Below are positions 42,312-50,083 of a DNA stretch of 64,000 nucleotides, piece after piece. The DNA comes from Halobaculum sp. MBLA0143 (lineage in GTDB: Archaea; Halobacteriota; Halobacteria; Halobacteriales; Haloferacaceae). Numbering within the stretch: position 1 is the stretch's first letter; each line of letters begins with the position of its first letter. The notes beneath the pieces were generated by a model. It saw only the letters and a list, made by a program, of their open reading frames with translations, did not search any database and was not told where the DNA came from. The stretch lies in NCBI RefSeq assembly GCF_041361465.1, contig NZ_JBGKAC010000001.1:2170001-2234000 (forward strand). The letters run 5' to 3'. Both the position numbers and the translations under genes were made by a program.

Positions 42312-42719
42312 TCACCACAGCCCGGCGACGGACCCCTCGTGTCGGAGGGCGTACTCGACGCCGGCGACGGCGAGGTACACCGCCACACACATCGGCCAGA
42401 AGAAGAGCAGGAGTCCGAACGCGGGCGTCTCCGGCGGATTCCGTTCGAAGAGCGTCGGCACGAGCAGGACGCCGGCGACGACGAGCGGGCTCACCGTGCC
42501 GTAGCGAACGTACAGCGCGACCGGGACGCCGGCGACGGCCATCGACCCGACGAGCACGAACCCCTGTCGCAGCAGGGTCGCGGCCGGCTCCTCGCCGAAG
42601 GCGGCGAGACTGAATCCGCGCCGGAGGTAGACGGCCAACACCGGCAGCCCGGCGAGGAGGCCCGCGACGACACCTCGGGGGAGGCCGAACTGAACGGACG
42701 GGAGAGACACACGTGCCAT
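42312..42719 (-). CDS. Four-helix membrane protein, function unknown
   Basis: 135 residues with about four hydrophobic segments and short loops (R-R-G-F-S-L-A-A-F-G-E-E). It converges on the PIN gene with an 11-base gap. Family not recognised. Confidence 0.65.
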   Translation of the reverse strand: MARVSLPSVQFGLPRGVVAGLLAGLPVLAVYLRRGFSLAAFGEEPAATLLRQGFVLVGSMAVAGVPVALYVRYGTVSPLVVAGVLLVPTLFERNPPETPAFGLLLFFWPMCVAVYLAVAGVEYALRHEGSVAGLW

Positions 42720-42779
42720 CGGGCGGGGAGGGCGGTTGTGGTTGTCGGCTCCGACGCGACACTCACCGCTCGGTCGGGG

Positions 42780-43796
42780 TCACTCGTCGAAGAACGTCCA
42801 CCAGCCGCTGTGTGACGAGAAGTCGCTGGTGGTGTTACCGACGTAGGTGTACTCGGCGTCGACATCGTGACCGCTCTCCCAGAAGTCGTCGACCTCGTCG
42901 CGCGACCGGTCGAGCTGCCAGTCGACGTCGAGCTCCACCATGGGGAGCTTCGAGAGGAACCGCTCGGGGTTGCCGTGGAGACACGGGTCGTAGTGGGCCT
43001 GCCCGATCGCGCTGACGCCGTAGTACGGAACGTCGTACAGCCGGACGTGGTACTGCTCCGTGGGACACCAGCCGGCGGACTGCATCACGTGGGCCGTCGT
43101 CGAACTGGTCCCCCCGTCCGGGAGGTTCACGTACAGGTCCTTCACCAGGAAGTCGGGGTAGATCCACTCGTTGCCCCACTCCGGGCCGTTCGTCCCGCTC
43201 TCCATCGCGGATTCGACCGCCGAGGCGTCGGTGGCGTCCCAGGCGACGTTCATCGGCGAGGTGCGGTCCTGGAGCCCGCCGCCGTCTGCGCCCGACTGCG
43301 TCGCGTAGCTGTACAACGGGACGTTGCCGTCCATCTCCGGGACGTACAACGGGTGCGTCTCCTGGTCGTCGACCTGTCGCTTCCAGACCGTCCGTTCGGA
43401 GGTGCGTTGTTCGCGCGGTGTCCCGACGACGCGCTGGGTCCGGAAGCTGTACTCCGACCGACCGTCCTCGCGGAGCGTCTCCGGCACCTCGTCGGCCGGG
43501 AGCGTCGTCGGATCGTACTCGAACGTTCGGGTGCCGTAGCGCTCGTTCAGCGCGTCGCTGTAGAACGTCGGCTGCACACGGAACCGACTCCCGTCGACTC
43601 GGGTCAGTGTCACGACCAGTCGGCCGTCGGCCGCGACCGGCAGCCCCCTGTCGTTGTCGGCGTCGGCTGCCCCGGCCGGTGTCGTGGTGTCGTCACCGCC
43701 ACGAGCGGTTCCGAGCCCGGCGACACCGACGGTCCCGACTGCCGCGCCGATCGACTGCAGTACGCCACGCCTCCCGAGGCCGCGTTCCTCACTCAC
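42780..43796 (-). CDS. Tat-exported protein of unknown function
   Basis: 338 residues from GTG 43796. The signal is G-L-G-R-R-G-V-L-Q-S-I-G with a hydrophobic run and A-R-G. The mature part is rich in Trp and Tyr: G-W-C-P-T-E-Q-Y-H-V-R-L-Y-D-V-P-Y-Y-G (about 256-274) and S-H-S-G-W-W-T-F-F at the C-terminus. I do not recognise the family. It has a few Cys and His that could bind metal, but no enzyme motif is clear. Confidence 0.65.
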   Translation of the reverse strand: MSEERGLGRRGVLQSIGAAVGTVGVAGLGTARGGDDTTTPAGAADADNDRGLPVAADGRLVVTLTRVDGSRFRVQPTFYSDALNERYGTRTFEYDPTTLPADEVPETLREDGRSEYSFRTQRVVGTPREQRTSERTVWKRQVDDQETHPLYVPEMDGNVPLYSYATQSGADGGGLQDRTSPMNVAWDATDASAVESAMESGTNGPEWGNEWIYPDFLVKDLYVNLPDGGTSSTTAHVMQSAGWCPTEQYHVRLYDVPYYGVSAIGQAHYDPCLHGNPERFLSKLPMVELDVDWQLDRSRDEVDDFWESGHDVDAEYTYVGNTTSDFSSHSGWWTFFDE

Positions 43797-44040
43797 ACCG
43801 GATGGGTTCTCGTGTCTGCACTTGTATTTTCCTCTGACGAGTGCACACGCCACGGAGGCGTCGTTCGGCCGTGACACACCACCTCGTCTCGGCAGGAACT
43901 GTGCGCTCCGTCGGCCCGGCAGCCGCGACCGTGTCGGGTGTCTCGAGACGACGAGTAGAACGCGAGTCGAGATCGGATATCTGAGCTAGAGTCGAAGAGT
44001 GGATACAACCCACAGATACTTCAACTTCGAGTAGGGAGAT

Positions 44041-44184
44041 ATGCGTATGGCACATAAGAACACGTCACCCGAACCGGAAGGATCGGCAGCGCCGGAGCCA
44101 CCGACGCTCTCGGGGTGGTTCGCGAGCCACTTCGGTGGCTGGGCGCGCGACTACGTCGAGATGCGAGCAGCACGGTACGATTGA
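44041..44184 (+). CDS. Small 47-residue protein
   Basis: ATG at 44041 (or 44047) opens a short frame with a Pro/Glu-rich N-terminus and an aromatic C-terminal part, L-S-G-W-F-A-S-H-F-G-G-W-A-R-D-Y-V-E-M. GGGAG lies just upstream as a possible Shine-Dalgarno. A strong hairpin follows 14 bases after the stop. Moderately convincing as a real small gene; function unknown. Confidence 0.5.
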   Translation: MRMAHKNTSPEPEGSAAPEPPTLSGWFASHFGGWARDYVEMRAARYD

Positions 44185-44197
44185 CTCGTACCGGGGT

Positions 44198-44215
44198 CGG
44201 GTCGTGTTCGACCCG
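44198..44215. terminator. Hairpin between convergent genes
   Basis: CGGGTCG-TGTT-CGACCCG is a perfect 7-bp stem between the stops of the small 44041 gene and the TauE gene. It may end or protect transcripts. No T-run follows on either strand. Confidence 0.35.
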
Positions 44216-44226
44216 GTGATCGGGAG

Positions 44227-45291
44227 TCAGACGCCGGCCGCCATCCCGAACAACGCGACCGAGATTACTGCGAACAGTCCGCCGACACCGACGGTGATCG
44301 TGTCGGTGTCCAGCGCGTTCGAGACGTACGGAGCGACCTGTCCGCCGGTGACCGTCGCCGGCACGGTGAACACGACCATGTTCCACGGTGTCGACGCCAG
44401 GCTCAGCGAGTGACCACCGGGGACGAGCCCGCCGCCGAACACGTGGACCAACGACGCGAGGACGGCCGTCGAGGCGACGACGATGTGGTTCGTCCCGATA
44501 GCGACCCGAACGGGCACTTTCGTGCCGAGCATCGAGACGATCCCGAGTTCGCCGATTCCGAAGCCGGCCAGCCCCTGGAACGTCCCGCCGATGCTGTAGT
44601 TGAGGAACCGTCGGAGGTACCCCCCGCGGGTGTAAGTGTAGTCGCTCCCGTCACGGTCGACTCGGGTGACGGTCCCCTCGGCGTCCGTCTCGACACCCGC
44701 CGGTCCGAGCTTGCCGGGGTCGTCCGGCAGGCCGGCGTGGCCACCGTCCGTCGCGGCGGCGTCGTCGTCGTCGTGAGTCTCCCCGTGGCCGAGGTCGGTC
44801 CGGAACAACAACACCGAGGCGGCCAACAGCGCTGCTCCGAGGAGCCCGTGGAACAACGGCTCCGGGATGACGAACGACAACAACGCACCGCCGACGACGA
44901 ACGGGACTCCGCCGGCGACGAGCGACAACGCCAGCCGACGGTCGACGAGTCCGTACTGGACGAACGCCACCGCGGAGCTCGACAGCCCGAACGCCTCGCT
45001 GATCAGTCCGACCTTCACCAACGTCTCCGGAGTCAACGGCTCCGAGAACAACGGGAACACGAAGATAAGGAACGGGACGAACAACGCCGACCCACTGATC
45101 CCGACCGTGTTGACGATCGTCGCGCCCAGCAGGAAACACGGGAACAGCCACCAGAACTCCAGCCAGTAGCTCACCCCAGATCCGCTCGTCGGTGCGAACC
45201 CCAGCACACCGGCGATGAACACGATGGGGGCGACGAACACCAGTAGATGTTGGTGGCGGAGGAACGTCCGCTGCACCTGTTCGACGTTCAC
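44227..45291 (-). CDS. TauE/SafE-family sulfite/anion exporter
   Basis: 354 residues, about eight to nine helices in two inverted halves. Half 1 shows G-I-S-G-S-A-L-F-V-P-F and half 2 shows G-F-G-I-G-E-L-G-I with P-V-R-V-A-I-G-T-N-H, the signature of TauE/SafE proteins. The halves are joined by a hydrophilic loop with a run of His/Asp. Substrate (sulfite, sulfoacetate or another organosulfur anion) is not determinable. Confidence 0.88.
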   Translation of the reverse strand: MNVEQVQRTFLRHQHLLVFVAPIVFIAGVLGFAPTSGSGVSYWLEFWWLFPCFLLGATIVNTVGISGSALFVPFLIFVFPLFSEPLTPETLVKVGLISEAFGLSSSAVAFVQYGLVDRRLALSLVAGGVPFVVGGALLSFVIPEPLFHGLLGAALLAASVLLFRTDLGHGETHDDDDAAATDGGHAGLPDDPGKLGPAGVETDAEGTVTRVDRDGSDYTYTRGGYLRRFLNYSIGGTFQGLAGFGIGELGIVSMLGTKVPVRVAIGTNHIVVASTAVLASLVHVFGGGLVPGGHSLSLASTPWNMVVFTVPATVTGGQVAPYVSNALDTDTITVGVGGLFAVISVALFGMAAGV

Positions 45292-45551
45292 GCCTGCTCA
45301 CCCGACAGCCGTGTCTCTGTGGCCAGCCGCGTCGCGTGCCGTCTCGTGACGACCGCCAGCATTCAGTGGACACCCCCTCTCGCCGACCGCAACCAGTTCG
45401 GTGTCGTGTGTGGGTAGTGACTGCTCTCTCGGGATGTACGGAGAATCACGATAACGCGTCCTTACGGTTCCCCATTGAAAAGCATTGATACCGGTGACCG
45501 ACCGCCGTCCGTCCCGAACGGTTCTTGAGCCTCCCCGGAGTACGGGGCGAC

Positions 45552-46106
45552 ATGTCAGAGCCGCGGATCGTGGTGATCGACAACCACGGCCAGTTCACAC
45601 ACTTGGAGAAGCGCGCGCTCCGGGACGCGGGCGTGGACACGGAGATCGTCGACAACGAGACGGCACCCGCGGAGGTGGACGCCGACGGCGTCGTCCTCTC
45701 CGGTGGGCCGTCGATGGACCGCACCGGCCGCGCCGCGGAGTACCTGGACGCGGACGTCCCGGTGTTGGGGATCTGTCTCGGGATGCAGCTGATGGCCACC
45801 GAGCTCGGCGGTCGGGTGGCGAGCGGCGACTACGGCGGCTACGCCGACGTGACCGTCGAGGTGACCGACGGCGACGACCCACTGATCGGGTCGTTGGCGC
45901 CGGAGACCCGCACCTGGGCGTCACACGCCGACGAAGTGACGGAGCTGCCGGCCGGGTTCACCCGGACGGCCACGAGCGAGGTGTGTGGCGTGGAGGCGAT
46001 GAGCGACCCGGGGCGTGACCTCTACGGCGTCCAGTGGCACCCGGAGGTGGCCCACACGGAGCAGGGGGAGGCCGTCTTCGAGAACTTCCTCGACATCTGT
46101 CGGTAG
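45552..46106 (+). CDS. guaAA: GMP synthase, glutamine amidotransferase subunit
   Basis: 184 residues from ATG 45552. A class I amidotransferase with nucleophile Cys in G-I-C-L-G-M-Q-L (about 76-83), oxyanion S-G-G-P-S, and His-Glu in V-Q-W-H-P-E-V. Archaea split GMP synthase into this glutaminase and a separate ATP-pyrophosphatase subunit (not in the window). It provides ammonia for XMP to GMP. Confidence 0.93.
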   Translation: MSEPRIVVIDNHGQFTHLEKRALRDAGVDTEIVDNETAPAEVDADGVVLSGGPSMDRTGRAAEYLDADVPVLGICLGMQLMATELGGRVASGDYGGYADVTVEVTDGDDPLIGSLAPETRTWASHADEVTELPAGFTRTATSEVCGVEAMSDPGRDLYGVQWHPEVAHTEQGEAVFENFLDICR

Positions 46107-46325
46107 CTACTGGGGCCGGAGGTCCCCGAGCACTCCGAGGATCAGCCACAGCAACACGCCCCCGACGAGCGCTCCGGCGACGACCGCTCCGACGAGCTGG
46201 ACCGGAGTCGCGCCCGCCCGGACGGCGACCAGCCCGCCGGAGCCCGCAACCAGGGCGACGAACCCGACCTTCATCCGCGTGCGTGCGGCGTCCCGTTCGG
46301 CGGGCGTGGTAGAGGGACCGACCAT
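46107..46325 (-). CDS. Small two-helix membrane protein
   Basis: 72 residues: a charged N-terminus (T-P-A-E-R-D-A-A-R-T-R-M-K), then two Gly/Ala/Val helices. It starts immediately after the stop of the SnoaL-like gene, so the two form an operon. Its stop abuts the guaAA stop. Confidence 0.65.
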   Translation of the reverse strand: MVGPSTTPAERDAARTRMKVGFVALVAGSGGLVAVRAGATPVQLVGAVVAGALVGGVLLWLILGVLGDLRPQ

Positions 46326-46733
46326 CTACTCCTCCGTCGGCCCGGCGACGGAGACGTGCATCCCGGCGAACTTCCAGACGGCCGCTTCCCCAGCTTCCGT
46401 GTCCCCCGCCTCTGTCCGGGTGAGCGTGCCACTCCAGCGCGTGTCGTACGCGTGAGTCTCGAAGTCGTCCGTGTCGTACCACTCCAGGCGAACGTCGTCG
46501 GAGAAGGCGGCGTGGTCGTCCCGCGTGACGGTCTGGAGCGCCCGGCTGTCGACGGTCCAGTCCCGGGTGCGGGCGGTCTGTGACTCCAGCCCGTCCGCGA
46601 CCGCGGCGTACCCGTCCAGCCGTTCGCCGACGCCGAACTTCACCACGTCCGGCGACTCCAAGAAGAAGGTGGTCAGCGACTCCCCTGTCCGCAGCGCCTC
46701 GTAGTACGCCCTGACGGTCGACTCCGGTGTCAT
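46326..46733 (-). CDS. SnoaL/NTF2-like domain protein
   Basis: 135 residues from ATG 46733. M-T-P-E-S-T-V-R-A-Y-Y-E-A-L-R-T-G-E opens an NTF2-like cone fold. D-V-V-K-F-G-V-G-E-R-L-D-G-Y-A-A-V and a final W-K-F-A-G-M-H-V-S resemble SnoaL-like/AtzH-type domains. Ligand or reaction unknown. Confidence 0.75.
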   Translation of the reverse strand: MTPESTVRAYYEALRTGESLTTFFLESPDVVKFGVGERLDGYAAVADGLESQTARTRDWTVDSRALQTVTRDDHAAFSDDVRLEWYDTDDFETHAYDTRWSGTLTRTEAGDTEAGEAAVWKFAGMHVSVAGPTEE

Positions 46734-46854
46734 ACCCACCCGTTGTCACCCGGGTCACGTAATCCATGCCCTTTCGTCGTCCCGAGGCGACACAGTCACC
46801 CTGCTCGTCGCGCCGGGGCGAAAGCCGAAAGCCTCCGGCCCGTCTCGTTCGGGT

Positions 46855-47337
46855 GTGAGCTACACCGTCACCTACTACTGTCCCCGATGTGGGACGCTCG
46901 CCGGTCTCGAACGCGAAGGCTACCTCGACGACAAGTCCGTCACGCCGTACCCGTTGGAAGGGTGGTCGTACGTCGCCCCCGACGAGCCGTTCGGCGACGC
47001 CGACGGGGTCCGGTTCGTCTGTGGCGCAGACACGACGGTCTCGTGGCAGACACCGCCGACGGCCGACGACCCGGACGCGACACCGGCCGGGGCCAGCGGA
47101 GCGACACCTGACGACACGGGCGGAGACGGCCCCGGCGACGAGGGCGACGACGGCGAACCGTCGGAGCTCGGCTGCGGCGAGCCGTTCTACCTCTCGTTCG
47201 TCCGGTTCGAGGAGGGGGAGGAGGTGGACCCGCGGGGACCGAACGAACAGGTCGAGCTGGCGGAGGGGAGCGGCCCGACCGGACCGGGCGGCCCGGACGG
47301 GCCGACGGGACCGGACGGCGGCGGGTTCTGGGGGTGA
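46855..47337 (+). CDS. Zinc-ribbon protein with collagen-like tail
   Basis: 160 residues from GTG 46855. Y-Y-C-P-R-C-G-T (about 8-15) gives one Cys pair. A second Cys at about 56 and G-C-G-E-P-F-Y-L-S-F-V (about 106) could complete a zinc site. An acidic Gly/Asp linker separates them, and the end is Gly-x-y-like (G-P-T-G-P-G-G-P-D-G-P-T-G-P). Haloarchaeal-type protein of unknown role. Confidence 0.7.
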   Translation: MSYTVTYYCPRCGTLAGLEREGYLDDKSVTPYPLEGWSYVAPDEPFGDADGVRFVCGADTTVSWQTPPTADDPDATPAGASGATPDDTGGDGPGDEGDDGEPSELGCGEPFYLSFVRFEEGEEVDPRGPNEQVELAEGSGPTGPGGPDGPTGPDGGGFWG

Positions 47338-47474
47338 ACTCGTCGGAGGAGACGGACCGCGGGGTGTCGGTGACATCGACGATCTGCGAGGTGTCGTCGA
47401 CGCCGACGAGCCGCCGCGCGTCGCCGACCGAGAGGGCCCGTGACGGTGTATCGAGAGGTTCGCCCGACGGTGGA

Positions 47475-47480
47475 GTTATG
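47475..47480 (+). promoter_or_regulatory. TATA-like element of the GNAT gene
   Basis: GTTATG about 27 bases upstream of the GTG at 47506. It favours that start over the in-frame GTG at 47440. Confidence 0.35.
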
Positions 47481-47505
47481 TTCGTCACGCGCGAACGGGG
47501 CGGCA

Positions 47506-48006
47506 GTGAGCGTCGAACTGGAGAAGCGGACGGACACACCCGGGGAGGCGACCCACGAGGAGGCGGCGTGGGCGCTCAAGGAACGTATCCGCCGCGAAGA
47601 TGGGGTGCTCAAGCAGCGTCGCGGGTTCTTCTCCGACGCCTACCGACGGTCGACGACACACCTGTTGTTCGAGCGTGGCCGAGACGACCGGTCCGACGAG
47701 CCCGGGGCGCTCGTCGGCTTCGTCTCCGCCCGGCGTGACGGCTACGTCCTGTTCCTGGCCGTCAGCCCGGACGCCCGGGGTCGTGGCTACGGCCGTCGGC
47801 TGGTCGGCGAGGTGGCCGAACAACACCGCACGGTGACGTGTCACGCCCGCGCGACGAACGGGGCCGCACTCGACTTCTACGAGGCCATCGGCTTCGACGT
47901 CGAGCGCCGGATCACGGGCTACTACGAGGACGGCGGCGACGCCCTCTACCTCAAGCTCGGGGAACAAGAGAGTCTGACCGAGCGGCTCTCGAACCTCCTC
48001 CGGTGA
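47506..48006 (+). CDS. GNAT-family N-acetyltransferase
   Basis: 166 residues from GTG 47506. The acetyl-CoA-binding motif A reads F-L-A-V-S-P-D-A-R-G-R-G-Y-G-R-R-L-V (about 82-99), and motif B reads N-G-A-A-L-D-F-Y-E-A-I-G-F (about 119-131). An N-terminal charged region precedes. RimI-like in outline; acceptor unknown. Confidence 0.87.
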   Translation: MSVELEKRTDTPGEATHEEAAWALKERIRREDGVLKQRRGFFSDAYRRSTTHLLFERGRDDRSDEPGALVGFVSARRDGYVLFLAVSPDARGRGYGRRLVGEVAEQHRTVTCHARATNGAALDFYEAIGFDVERRITGYYEDGGDALYLKLGEQESLTERLSNLLR

Positions 48007-48386
48007 CGGCCCCGTGACGGCAGGTGTTTGTGTGTCGGGACCACAGTAGGGGTGCGCGCCTTCAGTCCCCGTCCGAGCCGACCCACACGGGTGCGATGAC
48101 GGAACGGCGAACCCGGGCGCGCGACACCGGCTCTCGTCGGCCGTGACGGCGAGCGCCCGGCACGAGGGTTAGCCGGCCGACCAGGGCACGCCGCCGGGAG
48201 TGACGCCGGTCGTTAGTGTTCCGGGCGATACCACTCCTTCGAGCTACTGCTGTGTGACAGAGACGACCCCGTCGGCTCGTCCCGGGTTCGAACGGGCCGA
48301 CACGCCGAACGACGCCACCTCGTTCCGGATTCACCGTTCGTCTCCCTCCCGGCTCACTCGGGTGGCTCGTCGGGCGCGACGGCGTC
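48007..48386. other. 380-bp intergenic stretch without a supported gene
   Basis: No convincing coding frame on either strand; the open minus-strand frame at 48062-48334 has Arg-rich, non-haloarchaeal composition. One GGTTCGAAC at about 48290 resembles a tRNA T loop, but no acceptor or anticodon stem can be built around it. I see no other structure. Confidence 0.5.
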
Positions 48387-48698
48387 TCACGCGGTCGCGT
48401 CGGTCCCGCCGTCCGCGTCGTCGAGCCGCAGAGTCGCCGCGTGGAGATCCGCGGCCGCCGCGACCCGTTCCTCGTCGGCGACGGTCCAGTGATCGTCCGT
48501 CCGTCTGACGAGCCCCCGGTCGGTCGGTTCGTCGAGCGCCGTCACGACCGTCTCGTGGTCGACGCCGAGTTCGCCCGCGACCTCCGCCGGGGTGTACGCC
48601 AGGTCGGCGTGCGACGCGAGAGACGCGACGATCCGGCGTGGTGGCTCCGGACGCGGCGGCTCCGCGCCGTTCTCGAGTCCGTCGATACTGATCGGCAC
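48387..48698 (-). CDS. Winged-helix protein
   Basis: 103 residues from GTG 48698. I-V-A-S-L-A-S-H-A-D-L-A-Y-T-P-A-E-V-A-G-E-L with G-V-D-H-E-T-V-V-T-A-L is a wHTH, and R-R-T-D-D-H-W-T-V forms the wing. It resembles the short HTH proteins paired with small acidic partners in haloarchaea. It is divergent from the next gene, 60 bases away, whose promoter it may control. Confidence 0.7.
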   Translation of the reverse strand: MPISIDGLENGAEPPRPEPPRRIVASLASHADLAYTPAEVAGELGVDHETVVTALDEPTDRGLVRRTDDHWTVADEERVAAAADLHAATLRLDDADGGTDATA

Positions 48699-48758
48699 GT
48701 CTGCCGTCCCCGTCCCGACCGCAGTCGACGCTGTCGGCGGCCCACAGCACTCAAGCCC

Positions 48759-49112
48759 GTGACCACGTTACGCGGCCGTGTGACCGTAGACGAACTCGAC
48801 GCGGACATCGACGACGCCGCCGCGGCGCTGGGCGAGGAGACGACCGTCGAACTGGATCGAGAGACCCGGTCGGAGCTGGCGACGCTCGCGGCCGTCACGG
48901 ACGCCGACGCGGACGAACTGCTCCGGCGGGCCGTCCACACGTTGTTCCGGCAGTCCGTCGACACGGGCGACCTGGACTTCCAGCTGCGCCGCGCGTACGA
49001 CCTCACGTACGACGAGTACCTCGCCGGCGTCACCTACGACGAGATGACGAACGACCCCGGTGGACAGCCGCCGGCCGACGACCGCGAGAACGGGAGACCG
49101 TACCGTCAGTAA
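48759..49112 (+). CDS. Hypothetical acidic helical protein
   Basis: 117 residues from GTG 48759 (or 110 from GTG 48780, M-T-V-D-E-L-D-A-D). V-E-L-D-R-E-T-R-S-E-L-A-T-L, then D-A-D-E-L-L-R-R-A-V-H-T-L-F, hints at a ribbon-helix-helix-like or antitoxin-like N-terminus. R-R-A-Y-D-L-T-Y-D-E-Y-L-A-G-V-T-Y-D-E-M follows. Not recognised further. Divergent partner of the winged-helix gene. Confidence 0.55.
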   Translation: MTTLRGRVTVDELDADIDDAAAALGEETTVELDRETRSELATLAAVTDADADELLRRAVHTLFRQSVDTGDLDFQLRRAYDLTYDEYLAGVTYDEMTNDPGGQPPADDRENGRPYRQ

Positions 49113-49310
49113 ACCGACCTCTCTCCCCCTCGGGTGAGGCGCTGCGCGCGCTCGCCGCTCGGGGCAAAGGTGTCGACCGAAGAGGCGCTCGCTCGGGCTT
49201 TCGACCCTCGCTCGCGTCCGAATCGGAGTGCCGCACCGCGACCGCACCTCCGAGTCGGTTCGAGATACCGAAGTAAAGTGCCGAACTGCGTGCCGCAGCG
49301 TCCTCCCGAC

Positions 49311-49859
49311 TCAGTTCATCGTACGCTCGGTGACGAGCGTGTCGTCCTCGAGGTAGTGCTCGAGGTGGTGGGCGTGTTCCTCGACGGTCAGGAGCTGCTG
49401 GCGCAGCAGTTCCGCCGTCGCGTGGTCGCCGAGCCCCCGCGCGAGCTCGACGTGGTCGCGCATCTGCTCGATGACGTCACCGTACATCTCCATGTCGTTG
49501 CGCAGCGACGTGCGGATGTCGTACACGTCGTCACCCTCCGGCTCGACGGGCGCGCGCTCCTCCAGCTGTGCACCGCGGGCCAGCGGCACGCCACCCAGCG
49601 ACTGGGCGCGCTCTGCCAGCTCGTCTGCGGCCTCCTCTGCGTCCTCGGCCGCCTCGCCGAGGTACTCGTGGATGTCGTTGAACTCCGCGCCCTCGACGTT
49701 CCAGTGGTGCTTCTTCAGCTGGAAGTAGAGGACGTACGTCGCGGCGAGGTCGCTGTTGAGCGCCTCGACGAGCTGTTCGGTCTTCTCCTGATCGAGGCGG
49801 AGCGCCTCGCTGGCTTCGACGGTGTCGGCGGCGTCACGAACGGACTTCTGTGTGCTCAT
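49311..49859 (-). CDS. dpsA: DNA protection during starvation protein (Dps, DpsA-type)
   Basis: 182 residues from ATG 49859. A four-helix ferritin-like subunit; the dodecamer stores iron and guards DNA. Ferroxidase-site residues lie in Q-L-K-K-H-H-W-N-V-E-G (about 57-67), then the E-Y-L-G-E-A-A-E-D-A-E-E-A-A-D-E-L-A-E-R helix. V-E-E-H-A-H-H-L-E-H-Y is near the C-terminus. A TATA-like ACTAAGG about 30 bases upstream is weak. Confidence 0.95.
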   Translation of the reverse strand: MSTQKSVRDAADTVEASEALRLDQEKTEQLVEALNSDLAATYVLYFQLKKHHWNVEGAEFNDIHEYLGEAAEDAEEAADELAERAQSLGGVPLARGAQLEERAPVEPEGDDVYDIRTSLRNDMEMYGDVIEQMRDHVELARGLGDHATAELLRQQLLTVEEHAHHLEHYLEDDTLVTERTMN

Positions 49860-50083
49860 CTCGTATACCCTTACGAGCGCCACGGCCTTAGTTCCGGTGG
49901 TGGTCCCCGCCTTCTTGTAGTTTTCGGGTCTGCTAGCACTCTACATACGTTCGAGGGCGAGTGTGTGTGACGGGGACACGCAGGGGGAGTTCGGGCGACA
50001 GGGCCGGGTTCAAGTGTCCGCAGACCGTGGCGAACACTGATGCACCGAACGGGGAGCCGTCAGTTTACCGGGAGTGATCTGGC

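Noticed and set aside
48282-48300. GGTTCGAAC resembling a tRNA T loop
   Set aside because: No acceptor, D or anticodon stem can be built at tRNA distances on either strand.
48062-48334. 90-codon minus-strand frame
   Set aside because: Arg-rich product, atypical for a haloarchaeal protein; no start-associated promoter or family motif.
49113-49310. Possible gene between the acidic protein and dpsA
   Set aside because: No frame with haloarchaeal composition; it seems to be plain intergenic DNA.
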